The notes beneath the pieces are model-generated. The model saw only the letters and a list, made by a program, of their open reading frames with translations, had not been told where the DNA came from and made no database searches. Positions 1-8,494 of a stretch of DNA of 64,000 nt are shown piece by piece. The stretch spans positions 630,162-694,161 of the forward strand of contig JAIXQF010000004.1 of NCBI GenBank assembly GCA_027484085.1, in the 5' to 3' direction. The DNA is from Actinomycetales bacterium (GTDB lineage Bacteria > Actinomycetota > Actinomycetes > S36-B12 > UBA5976). A program made the position numbers and the translations under genes. Numbering within the stretch: the first letter of the stretch is position 1; each line of letters starts with the position of its first letter.

Positions 1-2
1 AT

Positions 3-3000
3 GCCACCGCCTTGACGGACTTCAACTTCTTGGGCGATGCTCCAACAAATTTGGGAGCCGACTCATTTAGCGGAATCGCCGCCGGTGCTATAGCTAACAT
101 CAGTGCTGGTGCCAGTGGATTTGGTTCTGGACCAACATGGAATGGACTAGCCATTAATCGGGAAGCCTTGATAACAAACGGAAACTACGTTTGCACTACT
201 GGAGAGCTAGACCTTGAGGGCCAGAACAGTACTTACTTCATCTTTGAGGGTGTTGTAAGTAATGGCACAGGTTGCTCTGGTGCTGTTGTGATCCCTGAAG
301 GTGTGGTCAGCATCGGTGTCAGCGCTTTTGAATCCAACCCGTCAATAACTACTGTCACAATCCCAGCAAGTGTCACAAGTATTGAGCACTCCGCGTTCTA
401 TGACACAACAGCATTAAGCGAGATTTACTTCGTCGGCAATGCGCCAGACTCCGTTGGTGTTGAGATCTTCTATGGAGTACCAATCGGAGCCAAGGCTTAC
501 ATCAAAGCCAGTGCCACTGGATTTGGTAATGAATCAACATGGAATGGCCTTACGATTCGGCGCGATTATTCCGATTTCATGGGCACCCTAAATTGTGAAA
601 CAGGTGTGCGACTTGAAGTAGGTGACACAAGTTCGTTCTACATGGTAGAAAACGGCGTTGTAACTACTGGCAATGCTTGCTCTGGCACCGTGGTAATTCC
701 AGATGGGGTAACGAGCATTGGGGGCAGTGCCTTCCGTGGGGCGACCGCACTGACGTCGATCAATATCCCAGAAGGGGTCACAAGCATTGGAAACAACGCG
801 TTCCAAGAAGCAACAGCGCTAACGAGCATCACCATCCCATCTAGCGTCACGAGCATCGGAGGCGCAGCTTTCTTCGGCGCAACTTCACTAAGTGACGTTA
901 ACTTCCAAGGAAATGCTCCAACAGTCGGGCAGATGTCAATGAGCTTTGACAACATCGCAAATGGAGCAAAAGCTCATGTCAGTGACATCGCAACAGGGTT
1001 TGGTACTGATCCAACGTGGCGAGGCTTAATTCTTGCCAGGTATCCTACAGATGGAGAATACGTTTGCACAACCGGAGTTTTGCAATCAGATGACACAAGC
1101 CCGACTTACACAATCACCAACAGGGTGGTGTCAAATGGATCTGATTGCGAACTTGCGGCAGTTATCCCAGATGGTGTCACAGGCATTGGGACCAATGCTT
1201 TTAATAATGCGTTCTCACTTACCAGCATCGCCATCCCAGCAAGCGTCACAAGAATTGGTGAATCTGGATTTGTCTCCACCACAGCTCTTCAAACTGTTTC
1301 ATTCGCCCCAGGTAGCCAGCTTCAGTTCATCGATGCTTCTGCATTTGAAGGTGCTATCGCACTTACCAGTATCACTATCCCAGCAGGAGTTATCAGCATT
1401 GGGAACTATGCATTTTACGATGCAGCCAAGCTAACGGACGTTGTCTTCTTGGGCGACGCACCAACATTTGGTGCACAAGTCTTTGATTTCATAGCCTACG
1501 ACTACGACCCCGCCCCAGAAGCTACTTTCCATATCAGTGCAGCCGCTGAGGGATTTGGAAATTTATCAACGTGGACAACTTTTAATGGTGGCGAAAATAA
1601 GCCGATTGCTTTCAAGCTCTACTTGGTTGCCCCTCCAGTCAATGGAACTTACGTTTGTACAACCGGACTGCTTCGCGCAGGCAGCGACACAAGTGAGGCA
1701 TTCACGATCATTGATGGTGTTGTAAAAGATGGCACCAGTTGCTCCGGCGCTGCAGTGATCCCAAATGGCGTGAGAGAAATCGGGGTTGAAGCCTTTGTTG
1801 GAGCATCGTTAACATCTATCTCAATTCCGTCAAGTGTCATTAGCATCGAGGACTTTGCGTTTCAGACCGCTGAATATTTACAAACTGTTACATTTGCTCA
1901 AGGTAGCCAACTTGAGAGAATTGGTAATGGTGCATTTAATTATGCCAAGGCGATTACCAGTATCGTAATCCCGGCAAGTGTCACAAGCATCGGATCACAA
2001 GCGTTCGTAAGCACTGAAAATCTTGAAACCGTTACATTTGCTCAAGGTAGCCAACTTGAGGTAATTGAGCCGTTGGCATTTTCAGGAACCCCTAAGCTTT
2101 TTAGCATCACCATTCCAGCAAGAGTCGCATATATTGGGGACGATGCGTTTAAATACTCAGCCGTTAGCGACTTCTATTTCTTGGGCAATGCACCATCCGA
2201 AGTTGGACCTAACGCATTTCGTTACGCCGGCATCGAAGCCGTAGTCCATATCAGATCTACTGCAACTGGATTTGGCACTGAACCAAGTTGGAACTTCCTT
2301 GTTATTGACCGCGCCGAGCCTCCTGCAGACGGAATATACGTCTGCGCAACGGGAATGCCATGGGTACCCTCACCCGTTTCAAGTCTGACTTACATGATTG
2401 TTGAAACTAGGGCCACATCCGGTGGTAGCTGTAATGGCACAGTGGTGATTCCAGATGGCGTTACGTCAATTGAGGATCATGCATTCTATGTCTCGGCTAT
2501 TACTTCAATCTCGATCCCAGAAAGTGTTACGTCCATTGGCGCTTTTGCATTTTCTGGCTCCTCACTTCTGAGCTCCATCACAATACCTTCGAGCGTCGCA
2601 TACATTGGAGAGAATGTGGTTCGCGACACGGCGGTCACAAGTTTCACGGTAGATAACTATAACGAAGACTATGCTGCAGTCGATGGAGTCTTGTTTAGCA
2701 AAGATCTGTCAACGCTTATCTCTTACCCATCGGGTAAGAGCGAAGTTTCATACTCAATCCCAGCAAGTGTCACAAGTATTGAGCACTATGCGTTCGATGG
2801 CGCTACCGCACTAACATCCATCACCGTTCCAGAAGGTGTCACAAGCATCGGGGTAAGTGCGTTTTATGGCGCTACCGCACTAACTTCCATCACCATCCCA
2901 GCAAGTGTCACAAGTATTGGGATGGAGGCATTTTATCGCACTACCGCACTGCGAGACATATACTTCCAAGGAGATGCACCAGAAGTAGGTATGTTCGCCT

Positions 3001-4595
3001 TTGATGGAATTGCCAATCAAGCAAAAGCCCACATCACAGCCAGCGCAACTGGGTTTGGCACGGAATCAACTTGGAATGGGTTAATCCTTCAAGCCGACAT
3101 TGTTCTTGATGGATATTACGTTTGCACAACTGGTCTACCGCGCACAAATGACGACACCAGTGCGGCCTACGCAATCACTAACAAAGTCATGTCTTCAGGA
3201 ACCGGTTGCATTGGTGACGTAGTGATCCCAGCCGGAGTGACAGAAATTGGTGCTTATGCCTTCAATTCAAGTGGAATAACTTCCATTTCACTGCCTACAA
3301 GTTTGGAAAAGATAGGCAACAATGCTTTTGAGTCTGCAACATATTTAGGTTCCATAACCGTCCCAGCGAATGTAACAAACATCGGGAATTATGCCTTCAG
3401 AGACACTTTTCTAGAATCGGTCACTTTTGCGCATGATAGTCAGTTAACAAGTATCGGATCTTACGCTTTTGCCCAAACCAATCTTGTTTCAATAACTATC
3501 CCGGAAGGTGTTACAACCATTGGGGTAAGTGCGTTCTTCAGGGCGTCCTCCCTCACTTCAATCACTATCCCTGCAAGTGTCACAAGTATCGGGAATTTTG
3601 TTTTTGATTCCACAGCTTCACTAGCCACAATTTCAGTTGATCCAAATAACGAAATTTATAGCTCGTTAAATGGCGTCCTTCTCAATAAGAGCGGAACTAC
3701 ATTAATCACATACCCAGCGGGTAAATCCGAATCCACCTACAGCATTCCAGAAGGTGTCACAAGCATTAGTGGAGGTGCGTTCTTTGGAGCAGTGTCACTG
3801 ACTTCAATCACGATCCCGGCAAGTGTGACTACGATCGAAAGTTGGGCGTTTGAGGATGCTAGTGATCTGGCAGACGTTTATTTCTTAGGTGATGCACCAG
3901 CTATCGTCGAAGAAGATGCCTTTTCCGGAATGGCTCTCGGAGCCGAAGCCCACATAAGTTTCGCAGCAACTGGGTTTGGCAATGATCCAGCGTGGAATTT
4001 CCTATTCATAGATCGCGCTGCACCAGCCATTTACGCCGTCACTTACGAGTCAACTGGTGGCACAGCCGTTAGTGCGGGCACATTCACTGAAGGTGGCTCA
4101 ATCCAAACCGCACCAGTTTCAACTCGTGCTGGTTACACACTTGTCGGCTGGGCCGCGAGAGAAAATGGCGACGTCGTTACTTTCCCTTACGCGCCAGGTG
4201 CTACTAATGACATCACGTTGCATGCGATATGGACACAGGCAACGACCCCGGTAACCCCACCAACAACTACTACGAAGAAAACTGCCATCTCAAGTTATGC
4301 CGCTAAGTTCTCGGTGGGATCTTCAGTCATTTCCCAAACTGGGAAAACTGCAATCAAAAAGATTGTCAGCAAGTCTGGTAAAGATGCAAAGTACACAGTC
4401 ACTGGCGTAGCAACCAAGGTCGCTGGAGTGTCAGATTCACGCGTAAAGGGTCTTGCAAAAGCTCGCGCTGAAAAAGTTAAGGCTTACTTAATCAAGCTCG
4501 GCGTCAAAAAGGCCAACATCACAATCAAGGTCAAGATTGTTGAGTCGGGAATAGCGTCGAAAACCAGCATTTTGGCAAAGTATCTGACGTCGTAG
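3..4595 (+). CDS. BspA-type leucine-rich-repeat surface protein (5' end outside window)
   Basis: The reading frame is open from base 3 without a start codon, so the N-terminus and signal peptide lie off the window; about 1,530 residues are visible. The protein is built of repeated blocks. Each opens with a Cys-containing motif (GxYVCTTG, then a second Cys about 30 residues on), runs through BspA-type LRR_5 repeats of the pattern IPxxVTSIGxxAF, and closes with GAKAHIxxxATGFG-xx-TWNGL. At least six blocks are present. Near the C-terminus there is one InlB-B/Flg_new-like repeat (STRAGYTLVGW...ITLHAIWT), then a Thr-rich linker and a Lys-rich last ~105 residues (KARAEKVKAYLIKLGVKKANI) resembling a degenerate OmpA-C fold. 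BspA-type LRR proteins are usually secreted adhesins; that role here is inference. It heads a tandem pair with the next gene, 56 bp away. No LPXTG sorting signal is present. Confidence 0.85.
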   Translation, partial: ATALTDFNFLGDAPTNLGADSFSGIAAGAIANISAGASGFGSGPTWNGLAINREALITNGNYVCTTGELDLEGQNSTYFIFEGVVSNGTGCSGAVVIPEGVVSIGVSAFESNPSITTVTIPASVTSIEHSAFYDTTALSEIYFVGNAPDSVGVEIFYGVPIGAKAYIKASATGFGNESTWNGLTIRRDYSDFMGTLNCETGVRLEVGDTSSFYMVENGVVTTGNACSGTVVIPDGVTSIGGSAFRGATALTSINIPEGVTSIGNNAFQEATALTSITIPSSVTSIGGAAFFGATSLSDVNFQGNAPTVGQMSMSFDNIANGAKAHVSDIATGFGTDPTWRGLILARYPTDGEYVCTTGVLQSDDTSPTYTITNRVVSNGSDCELAAVIPDGVTGIGTNAFNNAFSLTSIAIPASVTRIGESGFVSTTALQTVSFAPGSQLQFIDASAFEGAIALTSITIPAGVISIGNYAFYDAAKLTDVVFLGDAPTFGAQVFDFIAYDYDPAPEATFHISAAAEGFGNLSTWTTFNGGENKPIAFKLYLVAPPVNGTYVCTTGLLRAGSDTSEAFTIIDGVVKDGTSCSGAAVIPNGVREIGVEAFVGASLTSISIPSSVISIEDFAFQTAEYLQTVTFAQGSQLERIGNGAFNYAKAITSIVIPASVTSIGSQAFVSTENLETVTFAQGSQLEVIEPLAFSGTPKLFSITIPARVAYIGDDAFKYSAVSDFYFLGNAPSEVGPNAFRYAGIEAVVHIRSTATGFGTEPSWNFLVIDRAEPPADGIYVCATGMPWVPSPVSSLTYMIVETRATSGGSCNGTVVIPDGVTSIEDHAFYVSAITSISIPESVTSIGAFAFSGSSLLSSITIPSSVAYIGENVVRDTAVTSFTVDNYNEDYAAVDGVLFSKDLSTLISYPSGKSEVSYSIPASVTSIEHYAFDGATALTSITVPEGVTSIGVSAFYGATALTSITIPASVTSIGMEAFYRTTALRDIYFQGDAPEVGMFAFDGIANQAKAHITASATGFGTESTWNGLILQADIVLDGYYVCTTGLPRTNDDTSAAYAITNKVMSSGTGCIGDVVIPAGVTEIGAYAFNSSGITSISLPTSLEKIGNNAFESATYLGSITVPANVTNIGNYAFRDTFLESVTFAHDSQLTSIGSYAFAQTNLVSITIPEGVTTIGVSAFFRASSLTSITIPASVTSIGNFVFDSTASLATISVDPNNEIYSSLNGVLLNKSGTTLITYPAGKSESTYSIPEGVTSISGGAFFGAVSLTSITIPASVTTIESWAFEDASDLADVYFLGDAPAIVEEDAFSGMALGAEAHISFAATGFGNDPAWNFLFIDRAAPAIYAVTYESTGGTAVSAGTFTEGGSIQTAPVSTRAGYTLVGWAARENGDVVTFPYAPGATNDITLHAIWTQATTPVTPPTTTTKKTAISSYAAKFSVGSSVISQTGKTAIKKIVSKSGKDAKYTVTGVATKVAGVSDSRVKGLAKARAEKVKAYLIKLGVKKANITIKVKIVESGIASKTSILAKYLTS

Positions 4596-4651
4596 TCAGC
4601 CGAATACCTTTTCATTCAACTGGATAAACACCGAATAGAGGGCAGAGCAAG

Positions 4652-6373
4652 ATGATTCAGCTAAGGATGTCTCGCAAATCCGCAGTCGCAACAGTTTCAC
4701 TTGTGGTTTCGTTGGCGTTGTGCGGACTGGTATCGAACCCAGCTCAAGCGGCAACACCTGCGCCTGGAAATGGATACTACGGCTGTGAAACAGGTGACCT
4801 TGAATCTTTAACGCTGGTACCTGGTGCCAGAAGATTCCAAATCATTGGTGGCGTAGTAGCTAGAGCCATTGGTTGTGATGGCGCCGTAGTGGTCCCAGAT
4901 GGTGTGACTGACATCGGAGATGGATCATTTGATAGTTCCTTATTGACTTCTATTTCTATCCCGGAAAGTGTCACTCGAATCGGCCAAACTGCCTTCTATG
5001 GAACAACTCGATTAACCTCGATCTCCTTGCCATCAAGTGTGACGACTATTGGGGATCGGGCATTTTCAAATGCATCCTCTTTAGCATCAATTACTCTTCC
5101 AGTTGGCCTTACAGCCATTGGGACGTCGGCTTTTGAGGTAACGGCATTGACATCGATAACTATCCCAGAGGGCGTTACCTCTCTACCGAGCTTTGTTTTC
5201 TCCAATTCAAGGGCATTGACTTCAGTGTCTATTCCATCAAGTCTCACAAGCATCGATAAAAACTCGTTCGATGGTGCAAGCGCACTGACCAGCATCACAG
5301 TTGCTTCAAACAACCAAAGCTACAGATCAATAGACGGCGTGCTATTCAGCAAAGATGCAGAAGTGTTGCTCGACTATCCACTTGGTAAGAGCGCTACCTC
5401 TTACAACATCCCAGAGGGTGTCACAAGCATCGGGGATGGAGCGTTCGATTACGTTACGGCACTAACTTCCATCAACATTCCAAACGGTGTCACAAGTATT
5501 GGAGATAGCGCCTTTGCTGCTGCATCGTCCCTAACTTCCATCACAATCCCATCAAGCGTTACGAGTATTGGCGATTATTCTTTTTCGGGAGCCACGTCGC
5601 TAACTTCCATCACAATCCCGTCAAGCGTTACAGAAATCGGATATGCAGCATTTGAGGAGGCAAGTGGCTTAGCAGATGTATATTTTCTAGGCAATGCACC
5701 ATTTGTTGATGAAGATGCTTTCTACGGAGTAGCCAGCGGAGCCAAAGCACACATCGGCGCTAACGCGACCGGATTTGGAGCTGAGTTAACTTGGAATGGA
5801 CTGGAAATTACCCGCGGTATTTCTGTACCAACACACACCGTTTCTTATAACTCAGCGGGTGGAAGTTCAGTCAACGCAGGTTCATTCACTGAAGGCGGAA
5901 CAATCCAAAGTGCACCAGTGTCAACTCGGGCTGGTTACACACTTGCCGGCTGGTCCACTACTTCAAATGGAAGGGTAGTTACCTTCCCTTATGCGCCAAC
6001 TGCCACCAGTAACATCACGTTGTTTGCGATCTGGAATCCTGTAAAGGCGCCGGCCAAAACAGCAACAATTAGTTATTCAACTAAGTACGCTGGAAGTTCA
6101 TCAGTTCTAACAACCACTGGAAAGAATGAAATCAAAAAGATTGTCAAAAAAGCTGGCAAAAATGCAAAGTACACCGTCACAGGTGCTGCAAGCAAGTCAA
6201 GTGGCGTACCGATATCAAAGGTCAAAGCACGCGCGAATTCTAGAGCGGCCTCGGTAAAGGCTTACTTGATCAAGCTTGGCGTCAAGAAATCAAACATCAC
6301 AATAAAGATCGCGATTGTTGCATCAGGAATTACGCCAAAGACCAAGATATTGGCGAAGTATTTGACTAAGTAA
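4652..6373 (+). CDS. Secreted BspA-type LRR protein with InlB-like repeat and OmpA-C-like tail
   Basis: The 573-residue product begins with a clear signal peptide: basic start, hydrophobic stretch, and a predicted cleavage after NPAQA near residue 33. One Cys-containing entry module (GYYGCETGDL, second Cys in AIGCDGAVV) is followed by about ten LRR_5 repeats, one InlB-B-like repeat around residues 395-460, and the Lys-rich OmpA-C-like tail. It is a short paralogue of the truncated gene upstream, sharing its module order and tail sequence. The start at 4652 has a weak AGGGCAGAG upstream; the ATG at 4667 has AAGG directly against it and is less likely. A secreted cell-surface adhesin is the best guess. 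How it is retained is not shown by the sequence, but the tail is the obvious candidate for wall contact. Confidence 0.85.
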   Translation: MIQLRMSRKSAVATVSLVVSLALCGLVSNPAQAATPAPGNGYYGCETGDLESLTLVPGARRFQIIGGVVARAIGCDGAVVVPDGVTDIGDGSFDSSLLTSISIPESVTRIGQTAFYGTTRLTSISLPSSVTTIGDRAFSNASSLASITLPVGLTAIGTSAFEVTALTSITIPEGVTSLPSFVFSNSRALTSVSIPSSLTSIDKNSFDGASALTSITVASNNQSYRSIDGVLFSKDAEVLLDYPLGKSATSYNIPEGVTSIGDGAFDYVTALTSINIPNGVTSIGDSAFAAASSLTSITIPSSVTSIGDYSFSGATSLTSITIPSSVTEIGYAAFEEASGLADVYFLGNAPFVDEDAFYGVASGAKAHIGANATGFGAELTWNGLEITRGISVPTHTVSYNSAGGSSVNAGSFTEGGTIQSAPVSTRAGYTLAGWSTTSNGRVVTFPYAPTATSNITLFAIWNPVKAPAKTATISYSTKYAGSSSVLTTTGKNEIKKIVKKAGKNAKYTVTGAASKSSGVPISKVKARANSRAASVKAYLIKLGVKKSNITIKIAIVASGITPKTKILAKYLTK

Positions 6374-6476
6374 AAGGTCCTCCAGGCCGGCTGAAGAAAA
6401 CGTGCAAGATACGAATCCCTGTAATGGCAAGTGAATAGAAATGAGCGATCGATTATGTTTCGTAAGTTAACCCAAG
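6374..6476 (+). pseudogene. Remnant of a lost BspA-type gene: leader plus first codons only
   Basis: About 100 bases after the stop at 6373 match, with few changes, the spacer between the two complete BspA-type genes at 11860-11957. The match includes the GTG and ATG start positions (6431 and 6455 here; 11916 and 11940 there) and the codons for MFRKLT. Similarity then stops abruptly after 6470-6476 and the frame ends. The simplest reading is that another paralogue once stood here and was deleted, leaving its 5' leader. Confidence 0.7.
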
Positions 6477-6621
6477 ACTTTGATGTAGTTTCACTTCGGT
6501 TTGTCTTGCTTGGTATCTGAGTGTGTTGTACGTGCTTTGTCTGCCTAACCAATTGCCTAAAGTACGTAATCTGACTCAAACGTCCACAAATCTCCCAAGT
6601 GACATCTATTAAAAGGTCCAA

Positions 6622-7089
6622 ATGCCAATGATTATTTATAGTTCGATAGTTGAGAAACTTGTGCGTAAAACATTTCTAGCCGTCCAGAATCATGACTATC
6701 AAGAAGTGTTAGATGGTGTTTCGTCTAAGAACCTCACCCATCGCTTTGCAGGTTCTAACTCACTGGGTGGCATCCGACACGACAAAGAAGCGTTAGCAAG
6801 ATGGTTCAAAAGAGTCGGCACAGTTCTACCAGAACTCGAGTTTGATGTAACAAATGTTTTAGTCCACGGTGGACCAAGGAATACAACAGTTGTCGCCCGT
6901 TGGGTTGCTACCTGCAAACTTGAAAATGGAGAGCCGTATGTCAATCCTGGAATTCATGTAATCAAACTGCGGTGGGGTAAGGCATACGACTTCGATGTAT
7001 ATGAAGACACCTTTGCCGTGACAGTTGGGCTCGAAAAACAAGCAGAGTCAGGAATTGCGGAAGCCTTAGCTACCCAAATTGTGAGCTAA
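6622..7089 (+). CDS. SnoaL/NTF2-like small protein
   Basis: A 155-residue protein of the NTF2/SnoaL-like fold. It has an N-terminal helical part with the FLAVQNHDYQEVLDGVS pattern typical of ketosteroid-isomerase-like proteins, a central helix ending in PELEFDVTNVLVHG, and a strand-rich second half (TTVVARWVATCKLENGEPYVNPGIHVIKLRWGKAYDFDVYEDT). Such proteins can be small-molecule isomerases or hydrolases, or stress-linked binding proteins; the substrate cannot be told. AAAAGG five bases before the ATG supports the start. It stands alone between the BspA remnant and the first tRNA fragment, just outside the cassette array. Confidence 0.65.
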   Translation: MPMIIYSSIVEKLVRKTFLAVQNHDYQEVLDGVSSKNLTHRFAGSNSLGGIRHDKEALARWFKRVGTVLPELEFDVTNVLVHGGPRNTTVVARWVATCKLENGEPYVNPGIHVIKLRWGKAYDFDVYEDTFAVTVGLEKQAESGIAEALATQIVS

Positions 7090-7166
7090 ATAGAACTCAG
7101 TGACACCTGTAAATTTCCTTTGAAAACTAAACAACCGTGGAGCGGAGTAAATAATGCACATTATTT

Positions 7167-7202
7167 GTGGGGCGGGTCGGGCTCGAACCGACGACCCACG
7201 GA
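7167..7202 (-). repeat. tRNA(CAU) 3'-end fragment, leftmost att-like site
   Basis: This 36-bp stretch is identical to the acceptor and T-arm part of the tRNA at 15456-15532, in the same orientation, and no tRNA 5' half is attached. A perfect 18-bp palindrome, AAATAATGCACATTATTT (7149-7166), abuts it. It is read as the oldest displaced attachment site of the cassette array. Confidence 0.85.
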
Positions 7203-7290
7203 CAGTGTGGATAACTTAGGTTCCCATTAGCAATAAAAATGTAATGTTTGCAAATGCCTTTAGCGACCAGAAGAAACTTTCATTCACTTC

Positions 7291-7319
7291 TTGACTATTA
7301 TTTGTGTGGCGCATAATAT
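7291..7319 (+). promoter_or_regulatory. Near-consensus sigma-70 promoter of the toxin-antitoxin cassette
   Basis: TTGACT (7291-7296) and TAATAT (7314-7319) are separated by 17 bp. The -10 overlaps the only ATG (7318) in frame with the toxin N-terminus, so a transcript starting near 7326 would lack that start codon. Confidence 0.6.
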
Positions 7320-7564
7320 GCTGAAAAAGGAAGTCCGTTTCGCTAAGTCGGCGCGCAAGCATCGCATTGGCAAAGGCTCATGTCCTTTTTGTCCTAGAGA
7401 ATAATGAACCAGTCACCTTTCTATCAATTTACGGTGAGGATCAAAAACTTCTCTGGATTGGACAAGACGATCGTGGTTTGGAACTTGAGATAGTGGCAAT
7501 AAAACTAGTGGAACATATTCTGGTAATTCATGTGATGCCTAGGAACTTTAGAAGGAGGAGCTAA
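7318..7564 (+). pseudogene. Toxin of a CopG-linked toxin-antitoxin pair, frameshifted
   Basis: Two frames together give one recognisable small toxin-like protein. The frame from the ATG at 7318 encodes MLKKEVRFAKSARKHRIGK. The continuation AHVLFVLENNEPV...WIGQDDRGLELEIVAI...VIHVMPRNF lies one base over, from about 7376. Removing one G in the AAAGG at 7372-7376 joins them into an uninterrupted 81-residue product. From memory, related actinobacterial proteins read RKHRIGRAHA straight through, which would place the lesion exactly at this junction; this was not checked by search. The gene overlaps the antitoxin by one base (TAATG), the usual coupling. The toxin is therefore probably inactive, unless the shift is a sequencing error or ribosomal frameshifting occurs. 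The exact toxin family is not certain. Confidence 0.65.
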
Positions 7565-7857
7565 TGGGTAAATCTCAATATGTCTTGGGCAAGGACATCG
7601 ATTTAGATAGGGAAGTAATTCGCGATAGCCACGGTATGCGGATCACCAGCAAACATGCAGAAAAAATAGTAGAAGAAGTACTTGCACAAGCTGTTGGTCG
7701 TCCATCTTTAACTGGACCGTCTAAAGTTTCGCCTGAAATAAAAGCTAGGGTTCCAGAAAAATTGAAGAAAGCTCTTGTTAAGGAAGCTAAACGTCAAGGG
7801 CAAACAACTTCTGCTGTTATCCGTCAGGCTCTCGAAGAGTATTTAGACACTGCTTGA
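7564..7857 (+). CDS. CopG/ribbon-helix-helix antitoxin
   Basis: A 97-residue protein whose C-terminal 45 residues (SPEIKARVPEKLKKALVKEAKRQGQTTSAVIRQALEEYL) are a typical ribbon-helix-helix DNA-binding unit of the CopG/Arc class. The N-terminal half (VLGKDIDLDREVIRDSHGMRITSKHAEKIVEEVL) would be the toxin-binding part. A strong Shine-Dalgarno (AAGGAGG) lies seven bases before the ATG. The antitoxin is intact although its toxin is frameshifted. Its stop codon ends only two bases before the next tRNA fragment, so the cassette is packed against the attachment site. Confidence 0.8.
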   Translation: MGKSQYVLGKDIDLDREVIRDSHGMRITSKHAEKIVEEVLAQAVGRPSLTGPSKVSPEIKARVPEKLKKALVKEAKRQGQTTSAVIRQALEEYLDTA

Positions 7858-7859
7858 TT

Positions 7860-7903
7860 TGGTGGGGCGGGTCGGGCTCGAACCGACGACCCACGGATTA
7901 TGA
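7860..7903 (-). repeat. tRNA(CAU) 3'-half fragment, second att-like site
   Basis: These 44 bp are identical to the 3' end of the intact tRNA at 15456, including the encoded CCA and the CAT anticodon. Identity stops just beyond the anticodon loop. It separates the toxin-antitoxin cassette from the two-component/BspA cassette. Confidence 0.9.
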
Positions 7904-8027
7904 AGAGAGCCTTGGTGTGTAGCTCTATTTCGTTTGATGTTGGTCTATATAGTGAAAGCAAGGACTTGATTTAGTTTCATGCCGGTTTGTTTGGTCGATA
8001 TCTGCGCCACGAAGTTAAGGAGAAATC

Positions 8028-8480
8028 ATGAATATGGATTTTAAGAAAGTGCTTCCTAAGAATCCCTCGATTTTTGTTGGGTTTCGGGCCGTGAGAATAG
8101 TTACTGGACTCTTTCTGCTCATAGCCTTGGTGCGAAGTTGTATCCACTTATTTGCCTCAGATGGCGGGGCTGGCAGAATTGCAGGTGTCGACACTACTGT
8201 GTCCGGTGGAGATAACATCATTGCAATTTTCCATCAATGGGGTGCGATTCAGTTAATTCTTGCGCTACTACTTTCCCTTCTATTCTTGCGTTACCCAGGG
8301 TTTACCCCACTTATCCTTCTTACCCTCGCGCTTGATCCAATTCTGCGCTGGATAGCAGGACAGATGTTGCCATTAACAACTGTCGGCACGCCCCCAGGTG
8401 AGAGCCTTAACTGGGTAGCTTTCTTTTTGCTTGGGATTCTTTTCTTATTTTCATTGACAGGAACGAACCAAAAGAATTAG
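8028..8480 (+). CDS. Small four-helix membrane protein of unknown function
   Basis: A 150-residue integral membrane protein with about four hydrophobic segments (roughly residues 17-37, 65-86, 90-108 and 127-145) separated by short loops, and very few charged residues. An AAGGAG Shine-Dalgarno sits six bases before the ATG. The size and pattern recall DUF4345-type proteins, but no diagnostic motif was found. It converges on the histidine kinase gene (15 bp between stops) and is the first gene inside the large cassette. It may accompany the two-component system, but nothing in the sequence shows that directly. Confidence 0.6.
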   Translation: MNMDFKKVLPKNPSIFVGFRAVRIVTGLFLLIALVRSCIHLFASDGGAGRIAGVDTTVSGGDNIIAIFHQWGAIQLILALLLSLLFLRYPGFTPLILLTLALDPILRWIAGQMLPLTTVGTPPGESLNWVAFFLLGILFLFSLTGTNQKN

Positions 8481-8494
8481 AAGTTCGATACAGA

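Noticed and set aside
1033-1434. Overlapping 133-residue frame inside the first BspA-type gene
   Set aside because: Its repetitive sequence is an out-of-frame reading of the LRR repeats; same for frames at 4057, 5796 and 11387.
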